Source of the DNA: an uncultured Oscillospiraceae bacterium
Lineage (GTDB): Bacteria; Bacillota; Clostridia; Oscillospirales; Acutalibacteraceae
Direction of reading: 5' to 3'
DNA: 64,000 nucleotides
NCBI GenBank assembly: GCA_902492455.1
Contig: CABULH010000015.1
Coordinates: 1 to 64,000, forward strand
Shown in pieces: positions 16,365 to 25,086 of this stretch (its first letter is position 1; the number at the start of each line of letters is the position of its first letter). A model generated the notes under the pieces. That model saw only the letters and a list, made by a program, of their open reading frames with translations, did not search any database and was not told the DNA's origin. The position numbers and the translations under genes were made by a program.

Positions 16365-16886
16365 ATGCGGGGATTGACGCATATCTACTGTGGTGACGGC
16401 AAGGGAAAAACCACGGCGGCGTTAGGATTGGGGCTGCGGGCTGCTGGAGCGGGCTATACCGTGATTACTGCCCAGTTCCTAAAAAGCAGCGACACGGCGG
16501 AGCTGTCTATGCTGGAGCAGCTGGGGATCACAGTGCTGCGTGTACGGGAACCCTTCGGTTTTACCTGGGAGCTTTCCAGCGGAGAACTGGAACGGTTGAC
16601 ATTGCGGCACAACGAGGTGTTCCGACAGGCGGTGGAACGATGCGGAGCTGGGGAAAAAACGTTGCTGATCCTGGATGAGTTGGCAGCGGCCCTCAACACC
16701 GGCACCATTGACGAAGGGATGGTTTCCTGGGCACTGCAGCATAAGCCGGAGGCGCTGGAGCTGGTGGTCACCGGACGGGAACCGCCGCAGTGGCTGACGG
16801 ATATGGCAGATTATATCACGGAGATGCGGAATATCCGTCATCCTATGGAAAAGGGTGTGGATGCCCGGCAGGGTATCGAATATTGA
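16365..16886 (+). CDS. Cob(I)yrinic acid a,c-diamide adenosyltransferase (CobA/BtuR type)
   Basis: A 173-residue P-loop enzyme that transfers the adenosyl group of ATP to the cobalt of a corrinoid, making adenosylcobalamin. The Walker A loop GDGKGKTT is at residues 10-17 (about), the Walker B-like LLILDELA follows, and the family tail VVTGREPP ... ITEMRNIRHP ... GVDARQGIEY is intact. AAAGGA precedes the ATG. It is 16 bp after lysR and probably co-transcribed. No cobalamin riboswitch was seen upstream, and no other corrinoid-synthesis gene is in the window. Confidence 0.93.
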   Translation: MRGLTHIYCGDGKGKTTAALGLGLRAAGAGYTVITAQFLKSSDTAELSMLEQLGITVLRVREPFGFTWELSSGELERLTLRHNEVFRQAVERCGAGEKTLLILDELAAALNTGTIDEGMVSWALQHKPEALELVVTGREPPQWLTDMADYITEMRNIRHPMEKGVDARQGIEY

Positions 16887-17051
16887 CAGCGGAAATGTTT
16901 CTCCATTGAAAATCAGAATAAATTGCTAAAAAAGCATACATCCTACAATCCTATTTCCCTTCCCTGCAGTATACTAATTATGAGAATAAGCCAAGCTCAA
17001 AGAGCGCATGGCAATCAGATGGTAGTTTGATAGTGTTTCGGGGGAATCGGT

Positions 17052-19064
17052 ATGGGAATCGGATTGGGAATCGATACGGGCGGCACCTGCACGGATGCCG
17101 TCCTCTATGATTTTACCCAGCGGCGGATTTTGGCTGGAGCCAAATCTCTTACCACAAAGGAGGATTTGGCCCTGGGCATCGGCGCGGCGCTGGATCAGCT
17201 GCCGGTGGAATTGCTGCGGCGGACGGAGCGGGTGGCGCTGTCCACAACGCTGGCCACCAACGCCTGTGTGGAAAACAAAGGCGGTCGGGCGGGGCTGATT
17301 CTCATCGGTGGCGACCGGCAGGTTGTAGAAAAGAATGGCAATCAATATGGTTTGCCTTCAGCGGATCATATCTATTTTCTGGATGCGGAACTGGCGGAGG
17401 ACGGGACCGTGCGGCGGGAGCCGGATTGGGAACGTTTTCGGCAGGAGAGCGCCGCTTTTCTGAAAGGCTTGGAGGCAGCGGCAGTGGTGTCCTATCAGGG
17501 CATCAGGAATCCGGCATTGGAGAAACAGGCGCAGGAGATTTTAAAGGAGAGCGGTGTCCGAGCCATCGGCGGCCATGAGCTGTTTTGGGACCGCAATTAT
17601 ATCCGACGCGGCGCCAGCACGCTGCTCAACGCCCGGCTTCTTCCGGTGATCGACACCTTCCTGCAGGCAGTGGACCGGACGCTGATGGAACGGGAGATTC
17701 ACGCGCCCATGGTGGTGGTGCGCAGCGATGGCAGTCTGATGTCGGAATCATTCTCCAGGGAGCGGCCGGTGGAGACCATACTCTGCGGCCCTGCGGCCAG
17801 CGTGATGGCGGGCATGCATCTGGCGGGCTGTCCGGACTGCCTAGTAGTGGATATGGGCGGTACCACTACCGATATTGCCTTGGTGCGGGGCGGCATACCG
17901 GTAAAGGTGAGTGACGGCGTCACCATCGGCCAATGGCGTACTTTTGTGAAATCGGTGGATATTCATACCATCGGTTTGGGCGGCGACAGCGTAGTACGGC
18001 TGGATGGACAAGGGGGCGTGTCTATCGGCCCGGAACGGGTGATGCCCCTTTGCTCCGCTGCTGTTCGGTGGCCTTGGATACGGGAGGAACTGGAAGAATT
18101 GGCCCGATCCGGGCGAACATCCGCCTGCCCGCTTCAGGAATTTTTCTGCTTGGTGAGGGACATCGCCGGACGGGAGGGCTATACCGACCGAGAGTATCGC
18201 ATCTGCGAAGCTCTGCGGGACGGTGCACTGCGGATTGACCGGCTGGCAGAGGCGGCTCAGGGAGATACATATACGTTGGACACCCGCCGTTTGGAGCGGG
18301 AGGGCGTGGTGCTGCGCTGCGGGGTTACGCCTACCGATGTGATGCATGTCCTGGGGGACTACACAGCCTTTGATCGGCAGGCTGCATCAGCTGCAGTGGC
18401 TTATCTGGCGCAACGGCTGGAGATGGAGCCGGAGGCTTTCGGCCGGATGGTATTCGATCAGATAAAGCGCACCTTATACGAGCAGCTGGTACACATTTTA
18501 CTGGAAAATGAAAACTCAGCATATAAAGGAATGCAGGGACCCGGGCTGGATCGGCTGATTCGCGACAGCTGGAATCGCAGCCATGATCAGGAGAAGAGTC
18601 TGCTGCGGCTGTCTCTGGAAACATCGGCCGTTTTAGTGGGGATCGGAGCACCCACCCATCTGTTTCTGCCTCAGGTGGCAGAAAAGCTGGGGACACGCTG
18701 CGTTATCCCGCCTGAAGCGGCTGTTGCCAATGCTTTGGGTGCGCTGGTAGGACATATCGCTGCTGCGGTGACGGCGGAGATTGAGCCCTTTATCAGCGAA
18801 TCCGGTCAGGATCAATTCCGGATTTATACCTCTCGGCAGCATTTCACTGCTGTTGAGGAAGAGGAAGCGATCAAAATCGCCCTGAAGACGGCAGAAGAGG
18901 AAGCCGTCGCCGAGGCGCGTCGTCGAGGTGCCGCAGGTGAACTGACAATTACCAGCCGTGTGGAACCGGTGATGGCGAAGGTGGGACACTCGCTGATCGA
19001 CGTGCAGGAAATCTGCGTATGTACCCATGTTACAGTAACGGCGGCAGGCGGTACTGGTTTTTAA
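17052..19064 (+). CDS. Hydantoinase/oxoprolinase family protein (HyuA-like), stand-alone
   Basis: A 670-residue ATP-dependent ring-opening or activating enzyme of the hydantoinase A/5-oxoprolinase family (ASKHA fold). Visible are the phosphate loop GIDTGGTCTDAV at the N terminus, ATNACVENKG, and the second phosphate loop VVDMGGTTTDIALV near 280. Usual hydantoinases pair HyuA with a HyuB subunit; no hyuB is present. It lies 165 bp after the corrinoid adenosyltransferase gene. Stand-alone members of this family are known beside corrinoid-protein genes, so an activator role is conceivable but not shown. The substrate is unknown. Confidence 0.85.
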   Translation: MGIGLGIDTGGTCTDAVLYDFTQRRILAGAKSLTTKEDLALGIGAALDQLPVELLRRTERVALSTTLATNACVENKGGRAGLILIGGDRQVVEKNGNQYGLPSADHIYFLDAELAEDGTVRREPDWERFRQESAAFLKGLEAAAVVSYQGIRNPALEKQAQEILKESGVRAIGGHELFWDRNYIRRGASTLLNARLLPVIDTFLQAVDRTLMEREIHAPMVVVRSDGSLMSESFSRERPVETILCGPAASVMAGMHLAGCPDCLVVDMGGTTTDIALVRGGIPVKVSDGVTIGQWRTFVKSVDIHTIGLGGDSVVRLDGQGGVSIGPERVMPLCSAAVRWPWIREELEELARSGRTSACPLQEFFCLVRDIAGREGYTDREYRICEALRDGALRIDRLAEAAQGDTYTLDTRRLEREGVVLRCGVTPTDVMHVLGDYTAFDRQAASAAVAYLAQRLEMEPEAFGRMVFDQIKRTLYEQLVHILLENENSAYKGMQGPGLDRLIRDSWNRSHDQEKSLLRLSLETSAVLVGIGAPTHLFLPQVAEKLGTRCVIPPEAAVANALGALVGHIAAAVTAEIEPFISESGQDQFRIYTSRQHFTAVEEEEAIKIALKTAEEEAVAEARRRGAAGELTITSRVEPVMAKVGHSLIDVQEICVCTHVTVTAAGGTGF

Positions 19065-19175
19065 AATATTAACATTCGTTATTTTCGCATTGCCGGGCTT
19101 CATACGCCTTCCCGCTCTGTTCGCAATTAACGCTGTGTGTGTTGCATACCTTGGCTGATGACCTATATGTAAAGA

Positions 19176-19222
19176 AACGGCTGAAGGCTTGGGTTAATCC
19201 CGCTGCCATCAGCCGTGTTTTT
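19176..19222 (+). terminator. Terminator in the hyuA-MATE gap
   Basis: ACGGCTGA pairs with TCAGCCGT around a loop of about 24 nt, followed by GTTTTTATG. It lies about 110 bp after the hydantoinase stop. Confidence 0.6.
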
Positions 19223-19446
19223 ATGATTTCTGGAGGGAGATGGATGAAAACCATTGAGCGGGGTGATGGCAGCGGGGGGGGGGGAAGAAAGCAGAAGGAT
19301 CGGCTAAAGATCCGGTCTCTTTATTCGCCAAGGACTGTCCTCTAGAATCGCGGTTTTCTGGATAATCCGCAGGAAAACGCGGTTCAGCAGAAAAATGCCC
19401 GGAAAAAGTATTGCCATTTTACACGGAAAGGAGCAGAATAGGGGAT
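19223..19446. other. Non-coding or remnant region with a G11 homopolymer
   Basis: A short ORF starts at ATG 19243 after GGAGGGAG and reaches a run of eleven G (19274-19284). In one frame after the run it reads RKQKDRLKIRS and stops at about 19345. In another it reads GKKAEGSAKDPVSLFAKDC and stops at about 19363. Neither is a protein I know. The tract could allow slippage; it could also be a sequencing-length error. Confidence 0.35.
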
Positions 19447-20817
19447 ATGTTAAGGGCGTGTTCAGGCGCCTTGAAGGGGCAGGGGCAAAGCATGTTCAGC
19501 AAAAAGCAACTGGCGCGGCTGATTTGGCCGCTGATTGTGGAGCAGTTTCTGGCGGTTGCCATCGGCATGGCGGATACGGTCATGGTCACCAGCTGTGGTG
19601 AAGCGGCGGTAGCGGGGGTATCCCTGGTGGATTCCATCAACGTATTGCTGATCAATATTTTTTCGGCTTTGGCCACAGGCGGCGCCATCCTGGCATCTCA
19701 ATACATCGGGCGGCAGGATCATGAACAAGCCAACAAAGCGGCTAAACAGCTGGTACTGGTGACGGCGGGGATTTCCCTGCTGGTGATGGGTCTTTGTCTT
19801 ATTGCAAACCGCGGCATTCTCCATCTGGTGTTCGGCGAAGCGGAAGCGGATGTGATGAGCAATTCAGAAACATACTTTTTCTGGTCGGCGCTGTCTTATC
19901 CCTTTCTGGCAATGTATAACGCCGGCGCCGCTCTTTTTCGCGCCATGGGAAATTCCCGGGTATCCATGCTTACTTCTCTGCTGATGAACCTGCTGAATAT
20001 CGGGGGCAACGCCCTGCTGATCTACGGTGTAAAAATGGGGGTTGCCGGTGCGGCCATCGCCTCCCTGGTATCCCGTTTTGTGGGAGCGGTGATCATGCTG
20101 GCGCTGTTGCGGTTCCGCCATCAGCTGATTCGATTGGATTCCTTGATACATCTGGGATTTCATCCTCATATGATCAAACAGATTTTGGGAGTAGGGATTC
20201 CCAACGGTCTGGAGAACGGAATGTTTCAGATTGGAAAAATTTTAGTGCAGCGGCTGATCACCGCCTTGGGGACGGTTTCTATTTCTGCCAATGCGGTGGC
20301 TAACACCGTTGCGGCGCTGCCGCAGATTCCCGGGGCCGCTATTGGGCTGGCCATGATTACAGTGGTGGGGCAGTGCATAGGCGCAGGGGAACAGGAACAG
20401 GCCAAGAGCTACACCCTGCGGCTGACAGGGCTGGCGTATGCCTCCATGAGCGTGTTGTGTATCCTGGAGGTGATTTTTGTCGCTCCCATCGTCGGCTGCT
20501 TCAACCTGCTTCCGGAAACCGCCGGTCTGGCTCGGCAGCTGCTGATTTATCACGGTGTCACCTGTCTGCTTATGTGGCCCGCTTCTTTCGTGCTGCCCAA
20601 CGGCCTGCGGGCTGCCGGCGACGTGCGTTTCACCATGCTGGTGTCGGTGCTTTCCATGTGGATATTCCGCATCGGTTTCAGCTATCTGCTGGTGGATTAT
20701 CTGCAGATGGGGGTGCTGGGAGTTTGGGTGGCGATGACCATCGACTGGCTGGTGCGGCTGATTGTTTTTGCTGTCCGTCTGTTCACCGGCGGCTGGCGGA
20801 ACAAGCGTCTGATATAG
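19447..20817 (+). CDS. MATE-family efflux transporter
   Basis: A 456-residue membrane protein with about 12 helices. FSKKQLARLIWPLIVEQFLA and GMADTVMVTSCGEAAVAGVSLVD mark it as a MATE exporter, of a branch distinct from the other two in the window. ATG 19447 is reported (AAAGGAG 13 nt upstream), but ATG 19492, which begins right at FSKKQ with AGGGG upstream, is an equally good start. No regulator is adjacent and no clear promoter was found. The substrate is unknown. Confidence 0.9.
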   Translation: MLRACSGALKGQGQSMFSKKQLARLIWPLIVEQFLAVAIGMADTVMVTSCGEAAVAGVSLVDSINVLLINIFSALATGGAILASQYIGRQDHEQANKAAKQLVLVTAGISLLVMGLCLIANRGILHLVFGEAEADVMSNSETYFFWSALSYPFLAMYNAGAALFRAMGNSRVSMLTSLLMNLLNIGGNALLIYGVKMGVAGAAIASLVSRFVGAVIMLALLRFRHQLIRLDSLIHLGFHPHMIKQILGVGIPNGLENGMFQIGKILVQRLITALGTVSISANAVANTVAALPQIPGAAIGLAMITVVGQCIGAGEQEQAKSYTLRLTGLAYASMSVLCILEVIFVAPIVGCFNLLPETAGLARQLLIYHGVTCLLMWPASFVLPNGLRAAGDVRFTMLVSVLSMWIFRIGFSYLLVDYLQMGVLGVWVAMTIDWLVRLIVFAVRLFTGGWRNKRLI

Positions 20818-21014
20818 AACGAAGGCGGCCAAGCAAAGGAAAGCGGAGCTGTCCTGTGAGGACGGCCTGTATTCGGGAGATCTCACCGTCGTGTCGCTTG
20901 ATGCGAAACGGTCGAGCTGGGGATTGTGGAAGCCACCTTTGTTTTTGAGGACAAAAACAAAGAAGTTCCCCCCAGGCGAGATATCCACGAAAATAATGAA
21001 GATGAAATAAACAC
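20818..21014. other. Intergenic stretch after MATE, no gene seen
   Basis: One frame stays open as VEATFVFEDKNKEVPPRRD near 20926 but has no start or family match, so I treat it as non-coding or a remnant. Confidence 0.3.
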
Positions 21015-21051
21015 GCCGACAGCGAGAAACTTCCTGCTGTCGGCATGTTTT
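21015..21051. terminator. Terminator between convergent MATE and hydrolase genes
   Basis: GCCGACAGC pairs with GCTGTCGGC around a 12-nt loop, followed by ATGTTTTT. Confidence 0.75.
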
Positions 21052-21073
21052 TCAGATGCAGAATATGGTTCAC

Positions 21074-21799
21074 TTAGCGGCGGGCCAAAACGGCATTCAC
21101 GGCGTAATCGTTGTATAAGGCCCACATATTTTCCGGAAGATCACAATGACCGCGTTCGGGAACGGTGTGATAAATCACCCGATGGCCTTGTTCCCGCATT
21201 CCGGCGACGAAAAGATCGGAATGATTTTCTTTATTCACCGCCAGATCCTTCTCACAATGGAAGATTATGTAATCCGCCTCCGGCATTTTCTCGATGAGAT
21301 GAATCGGTGACGCGGATTGGAGTACCTCGCTGACGGATCCCTTTTCGTAATAAAAAGCGCTGTATAATGTTCTGGGCAGATCGTCCCGCTCCGTGTAATG
21401 GAAGGGAAGATCACATACCGGACAATTGGCGATGCAGGCGATAGGGGTATGCCTGGCGTAAACCATGTACGTCAGGGCGGATTGTCCGCCCATGCTGCCG
21501 CCGGTGGAAACGATGGGGATATTCGGTGACAAATGATAGTGATTTATCAGCAGATCCACCAGTTCATCGGTATAAGAGACAGCCTGTTTGTTCATCCAGG
21601 CCCATGGATTATTGTAGGGAACCAAATATAATATCCCTTTGGCAGCAAAGAACAAGCCATCCGCCGTATCCCCGTTATACATATCCTGGCCGCCCAGCCC
21701 GAAAAAGGAAAGGACAACGCCACGGATGGGCTTTTGGCAGATGCGATCGTTGGAATAGGCAAAATGGTGCAGGGTATCATAGGTCATAATATTTTCCAT
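21074..21799 (-). CDS. Alpha/beta hydrolase (serine esterase or peptidase type)
   Basis: A 241-residue alpha/beta hydrolase, cytoplasmic by lack of a signal peptide. The nucleophile elbow is GGSMGG (Ser), the acid is likely the Asp in HCEKDL, and the catalytic His is in ERGHCDL. The oxyanion region is LSFFGLGGQDMY. The fold resembles the prolyl-oligopeptidase or acetyl-esterase groups. ATG 21799 follows GGAAAGGA; the longer reading lacks a ribosome site. It lies 94 bp after the glycyl-radical activase gene on the same strand and could be part of that operon. The substrate is unknown. Confidence 0.82.
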   Translation of the reverse strand: MENIMTYDTLHHFAYSNDRICQKPIRGVVLSFFGLGGQDMYNGDTADGLFFAAKGILYLVPYNNPWAWMNKQAVSYTDELVDLLINHYHLSPNIPIVSTGGSMGGQSALTYMVYARHTPIACIANCPVCDLPFHYTERDDLPRTLYSAFYYEKGSVSEVLQSASPIHLIEKMPEADYIIFHCEKDLAVNKENHSDLFVAGMREQGHRVIYHTVPERGHCDLPENMWALYNDYAVNAVLARR

Positions 21800-21893
21800 A
21801 CATATTTTCCTTTCCAGCTTGCCTTTCAATGGGCGAATGTCGAGGAAAATCCTGCTGCCATTATACTATTGGGATGCGGAAAAAGCAATATCC

Positions 21894-22784
21894 TTACAGC
21901 AGCCGGACTCTCTTGGAACGGAGAAATTTCTCGGCCTCGCGCAGCTCTTCCGCCGTGGGAATCCATTCTCTCCGACCGTTGTCCTCATGACCCAGCTGCA
22001 CATTTTTAGAACCGCCTAAAGCGTGATAGGGCAGCAGCTGAACGCCCCGGCAGTTCTTCAGGGAGGCGGCAGTTTCAGCGATGGCCTGGTAATGCAGGGG
22101 ATCCATGTTCACTCCCTTTACCAGGATGCAGCGCAGCCGGATGGCGCACCCCATATCATCTGCCCGCCGCAGATTGTGCAGTATGGGGATGTTGGAAACG
22201 CCGGTATAGGCCCGATGCCGCCTGTCATCGCTGTCCTTGAAATCCCACAGCAGCAGGTCAGCCGATGCTGCCAGAGAAGGCAGCAGTTTTTCCGGAAAAT
22301 AACCGCAGGTTTCCACCGCTGTGTGCAGCTCCGCTTCTTTGACGTGGCGGAGCAGCTGCAAGCTGGCTTCCCCATGAAAAAGAGGTTCGCCTCCTGAAAG
22401 GGTGAAACCGCCGTCGCTGCCATAGAAAGCGGCGTCTCGTTCCACGATTTTCAGAATTTCCCTTGTATCCATGAGGACGGCGGCGCTTTCAATAGCTCCT
22501 GCGGGGCAAACGGCTGGGCAGCGCATACAGCCGGTGCATCGGCTGCCGTCGAATCGGTGGATGTCGCCGTCCACCGTGTGGGCGCCTGCGGGACAGACTG
22601 CTGCGCAGGCGCCGCAGCTGAGGCATAGCTGGGCTGAATAGAGAATCTGAGGAAGGGGAGATTGGGTTTCGGGATTATGGCACCAGCGGCAGCGCAGGGG
22701 ACAGCCCTTGAGAAATACGGTTGTACGGATCCCCGGGCCGTCGTGGGTGGAGAAACGCTGAACTTTTGTCACTGGCAAAGTCAC
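21894..22784 (-). CDS. Glycyl-radical enzyme activating enzyme (radical SAM)
   Basis: A 296-residue radical SAM activase that installs the glycyl radical on the neighbouring enzyme. GIRTTVFLKGCPLRCRWCHNPE holds the CxxxCxxC that binds the SAM cluster. The insert CLSCGACAAVCP and CTGCMRCPAVCP holds two further 4Fe-4S clusters, as in activases of the HPAD/choline-lyase class rather than pyruvate formate-lyase. TLSGGEPLF is the SAM-binding GGE motif. GTG 22784 is the start, with AAAGGAGG 6 nt upstream; longer readings run into the GRE gene. The gap to the GRE stop is only 31 bp, so they form an operon. Confidence 0.93.
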   Translation of the reverse strand: MTLPVTKVQRFSTHDGPGIRTTVFLKGCPLRCRWCHNPETQSPLPQILYSAQLCLSCGACAAVCPAGAHTVDGDIHRFDGSRCTGCMRCPAVCPAGAIESAAVLMDTREILKIVERDAAFYGSDGGFTLSGGEPLFHGEASLQLLRHVKEAELHTAVETCGYFPEKLLPSLAASADLLLWDFKDSDDRRHRAYTGVSNIPILHNLRRADDMGCAIRLRCILVKGVNMDPLHYQAIAETAASLKNCRGVQLLPYHALGGSKNVQLGHEDNGRREWIPTAEELREAEKFLRSKRVRLL

Positions 22785-22815
22785 GGATATCCTCCTTTCG
22801 GGAATGATCTGGTGT

Positions 22816-24954
22816 TTAAATCTCGCCGGCGGTCTGGTTGATGACCATATTTTGCCATTCTCGATCCAGAGTAACGAAGCGGGCGTTCCATCCGGAAACC
22901 CGTACCGACAGGGTGCGGTAATCTTCCGGATGCGCTTGGGCCTGCCGCAGAATTTCCGCGTCCATGATATCCGGCTGCATAAAGAAGCCTCCCAGCCGGA
23001 CAAATCCTCGCAGCAGTCCAACCAGTGCCTCCACGCCGTTTTCGCCTTCCACAGAGGTGGGGTGCAGCTTGAGATCCAACGCCGCGCCGCAGGGCAAAGC
23101 AAGCAGATTCGTCTTGCAATAAGAACGAACGACGGCGGTAGCCCCCTCCATCTCGGTGCCGGGGGTGGGAGAGGCGTTGCCGGACAGAACATCCCCCTTT
23201 TTTCTGCCGAAGGGGACGGCCGCCCGATAAGGAGCCCATTCGATCTGCCGCCCAAAGGTGCTGACTCCCGGCGGAAACAGGATAGGAACAGAAAGGCGAT
23301 CCTTCATCGATGCGGTGACAGCGGCAAAATCATTCAGCACCCGGACGGTGTAAGCATCCGCTTTGTCGTCATCATTGCCGTAGCAGGGGCAATGGCTGCC
23401 CGCATATCGCCGCAGCTCCTCGTATCCCTCCCAGTTGAGCTGCAATGCCTGCATCAGCTCATCAAAAGAGATCTTTTTCTCCCGGAAAACCAACTGATCA
23501 ATGGCCTGAAGACTGTTGCCTACATCCGGTGCGCCGCCGATGTGAGGAGACGTTACTTTGTAAACCGGGCCGCCGGAAAAATAGGAACGGCCGGATTCCA
23601 TACAGCCCTCGGTGAGCAGAGAGATCATCGTACAGGGTACAGAGGGTTTCCATTCCCATCCGCCTCCGGGAGCGGGCTGAAGAAAGATTTCCGCTTCCTG
23701 CCGACAGATAGCTTCCACCCGCCGGCGCAGATGATCTGAAAAGTCGGCATACAGCGCGTCAAAAGAATCATAATGGGCGGGGATGCTGTCGAGGTGTAGA
23801 GTATCCTCCAGCAGAATCCGCAAAGCATCGAAGGGGATATAGGTGAAAAAAGTCTTGCCGGGAACCTGAACCTCCCAGCAGCCGTCATTAGCAAAACGGC
23901 GGGCTTCGGCAGAGGAATAGCCGAAGCGGGTCAGGCTGTCCAGAATCAGCGTTTCATTGTAAACGGCAACCACTCCGCCGCCGTGACGCATTACCTGAGC
24001 AATTTTATCCAGCAATCGGCGGGGCGTGTGCTCATTAAGACGCACGGTGATGGGAAAATCACTGATCCCCAGCTCTTCCACGATATCCAGCACCAGGTAG
24101 CTGACCTCGTTGGTGACATCTTGGCCGTCCGCATCCACGCCGGAAAGGACGATGTTCTGATAATGCTGGGCGTCTCCGCTGCCAGGCGGGGTATCGCTGC
24201 GGATCCACTCGCAGCCTTTGATAAACAGGCCGGCCAGTATCTCCCGGGCTTCGTCCAGGGTGAGAACTCCCGCCTCCAGATCCCGGCGCAGATAGTTTCC
24301 CAGCATCTCATCGATGCGGCCGATACCCGGCCAGTTGCCGCACAGCCGGGTAAAGGCAAAGGTGAACCACAGACTTTGCACCGCTTCGAAAAAATTGCCC
24401 GCAGGTTCAAAAGGAACCCGCATCAAGGCAGAGCGCACGGCGGATTTATCAGGCCCCAGAACTTGTAAATATCGTTCACGCCAGATGCGTAAAGATTCCA
24501 GCACCGATTCCATGCTTTCCAGCAGCTCACGCTGCTCCGGAGAAAGCACATCCTCCTTCAGCCGCCGCTTTACTGCGGCCTCTGTGACGCCGAGACCCTG
24601 GCGCACCACCTTATCGAATCCGGGAGTCACATGGCTGACGCTGCTGAACAGGGCTTCTCCCCGAAAGGTTGCGGGAATCAGATGATTGATCCCCATGCCC
24701 AGTGTGGCTGCGCCGGAAACCCGTTCAGCGGGGCAGATGCGCAGCGGCGCTTGTTCAGCAATACGGCGGATGGCGGCGTCGTGCCGGGCGTAGGGGGAAT
24801 AGGATTCGAAACCAGGGATGTCATCCATTAAAACCGCCGGTGTCTGCTGAGATTCATCTCCGTACCGGCCATGGAGAGAATCCCAGGCGAATTGCCGGGT
24901 TTCTTCGCACAGCCGAACCGGCCGCTTTTCTTTGGATACAGTGTAAAATTCCAT
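22816..24954 (-). CDS. Glycyl-radical enzyme of unassigned class (pyruvate formate-lyase superfamily)
   Basis: A 712-residue radical enzyme. The glycyl-radical loop near the C terminus is VRVSGWNARF (Gly about residue 688). The thiyl Cys is C359 in the sequence NDGCWE, with the following Glu (E361) that is shared by dehydratases, decarboxylases and C-N lyases of the superfamily. Those enzymes usually read GCVE, and Trp in place of Val is unusual to my knowledge. The protein is shorter than the 780-850 residues of choline lyase, glycerol dehydratase or hydroxyproline dehydratase. ATG 24954 has GAAGGAAGG 8 nt upstream. It is divergent from an AraC regulator and followed by its activase. The substrate is not predictable; the active-site pocket would need modelling. 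Confidence 0.9.
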   Translation of the reverse strand: MEFYTVSKEKRPVRLCEETRQFAWDSLHGRYGDESQQTPAVLMDDIPGFESYSPYARHDAAIRRIAEQAPLRICPAERVSGAATLGMGINHLIPATFRGEALFSSVSHVTPGFDKVVRQGLGVTEAAVKRRLKEDVLSPEQRELLESMESVLESLRIWRERYLQVLGPDKSAVRSALMRVPFEPAGNFFEAVQSLWFTFAFTRLCGNWPGIGRIDEMLGNYLRRDLEAGVLTLDEAREILAGLFIKGCEWIRSDTPPGSGDAQHYQNIVLSGVDADGQDVTNEVSYLVLDIVEELGISDFPITVRLNEHTPRRLLDKIAQVMRHGGGVVAVYNETLILDSLTRFGYSSAEARRFANDGCWEVQVPGKTFFTYIPFDALRILLEDTLHLDSIPAHYDSFDALYADFSDHLRRRVEAICRQEAEIFLQPAPGGGWEWKPSVPCTMISLLTEGCMESGRSYFSGGPVYKVTSPHIGGAPDVGNSLQAIDQLVFREKKISFDELMQALQLNWEGYEELRRYAGSHCPCYGNDDDKADAYTVRVLNDFAAVTASMKDRLSVPILFPPGVSTFGRQIEWAPYRAAVPFGRKKGDVLSGNASPTPGTEMEGATAVVRSYCKTNLLALPCGAALDLKLHPTSVEGENGVEALVGLLRGFVRLGGFFMQPDIMDAEILRQAQAHPEDYRTLSVRVSGWNARFVTLDREWQNMVINQTAGEI

Positions 24955-24995
24955 CAGCAATGCCTTCCTTCATCATCTTGGAGCCTTTTAATCAC

Positions 24996-25001
24996 AGTAT
25001 A
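24996..25001 (-). promoter_or_regulatory. -10 box of the GRE operon without a good -35
   Basis: TATACT on the minus strand lies about 40 bp before the GRE start. The -35 position (TGGCCC at 17 bp) is far from consensus, as expected for a promoter needing the divergent AraC activator. Confidence 0.5.
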
Positions 25002-25024
25002 AGAAAAGAAGGAGGGCCGGGCCA

Positions 25025-25053
25025 TTGATAAAACTCTAAATAACTTGTATAAT
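25025..25053 (+). promoter_or_regulatory. Promoter of the AraC gene
   Basis: TTGATA (25025-25030) and TATAAT (25048-25053) are 17 bp apart. They are back to back with the GRE promoter. Confidence 0.75.
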
Positions 25054-25086
25054 TCTATCAAATGGAATAGAGAGGCGGGCGGCACA

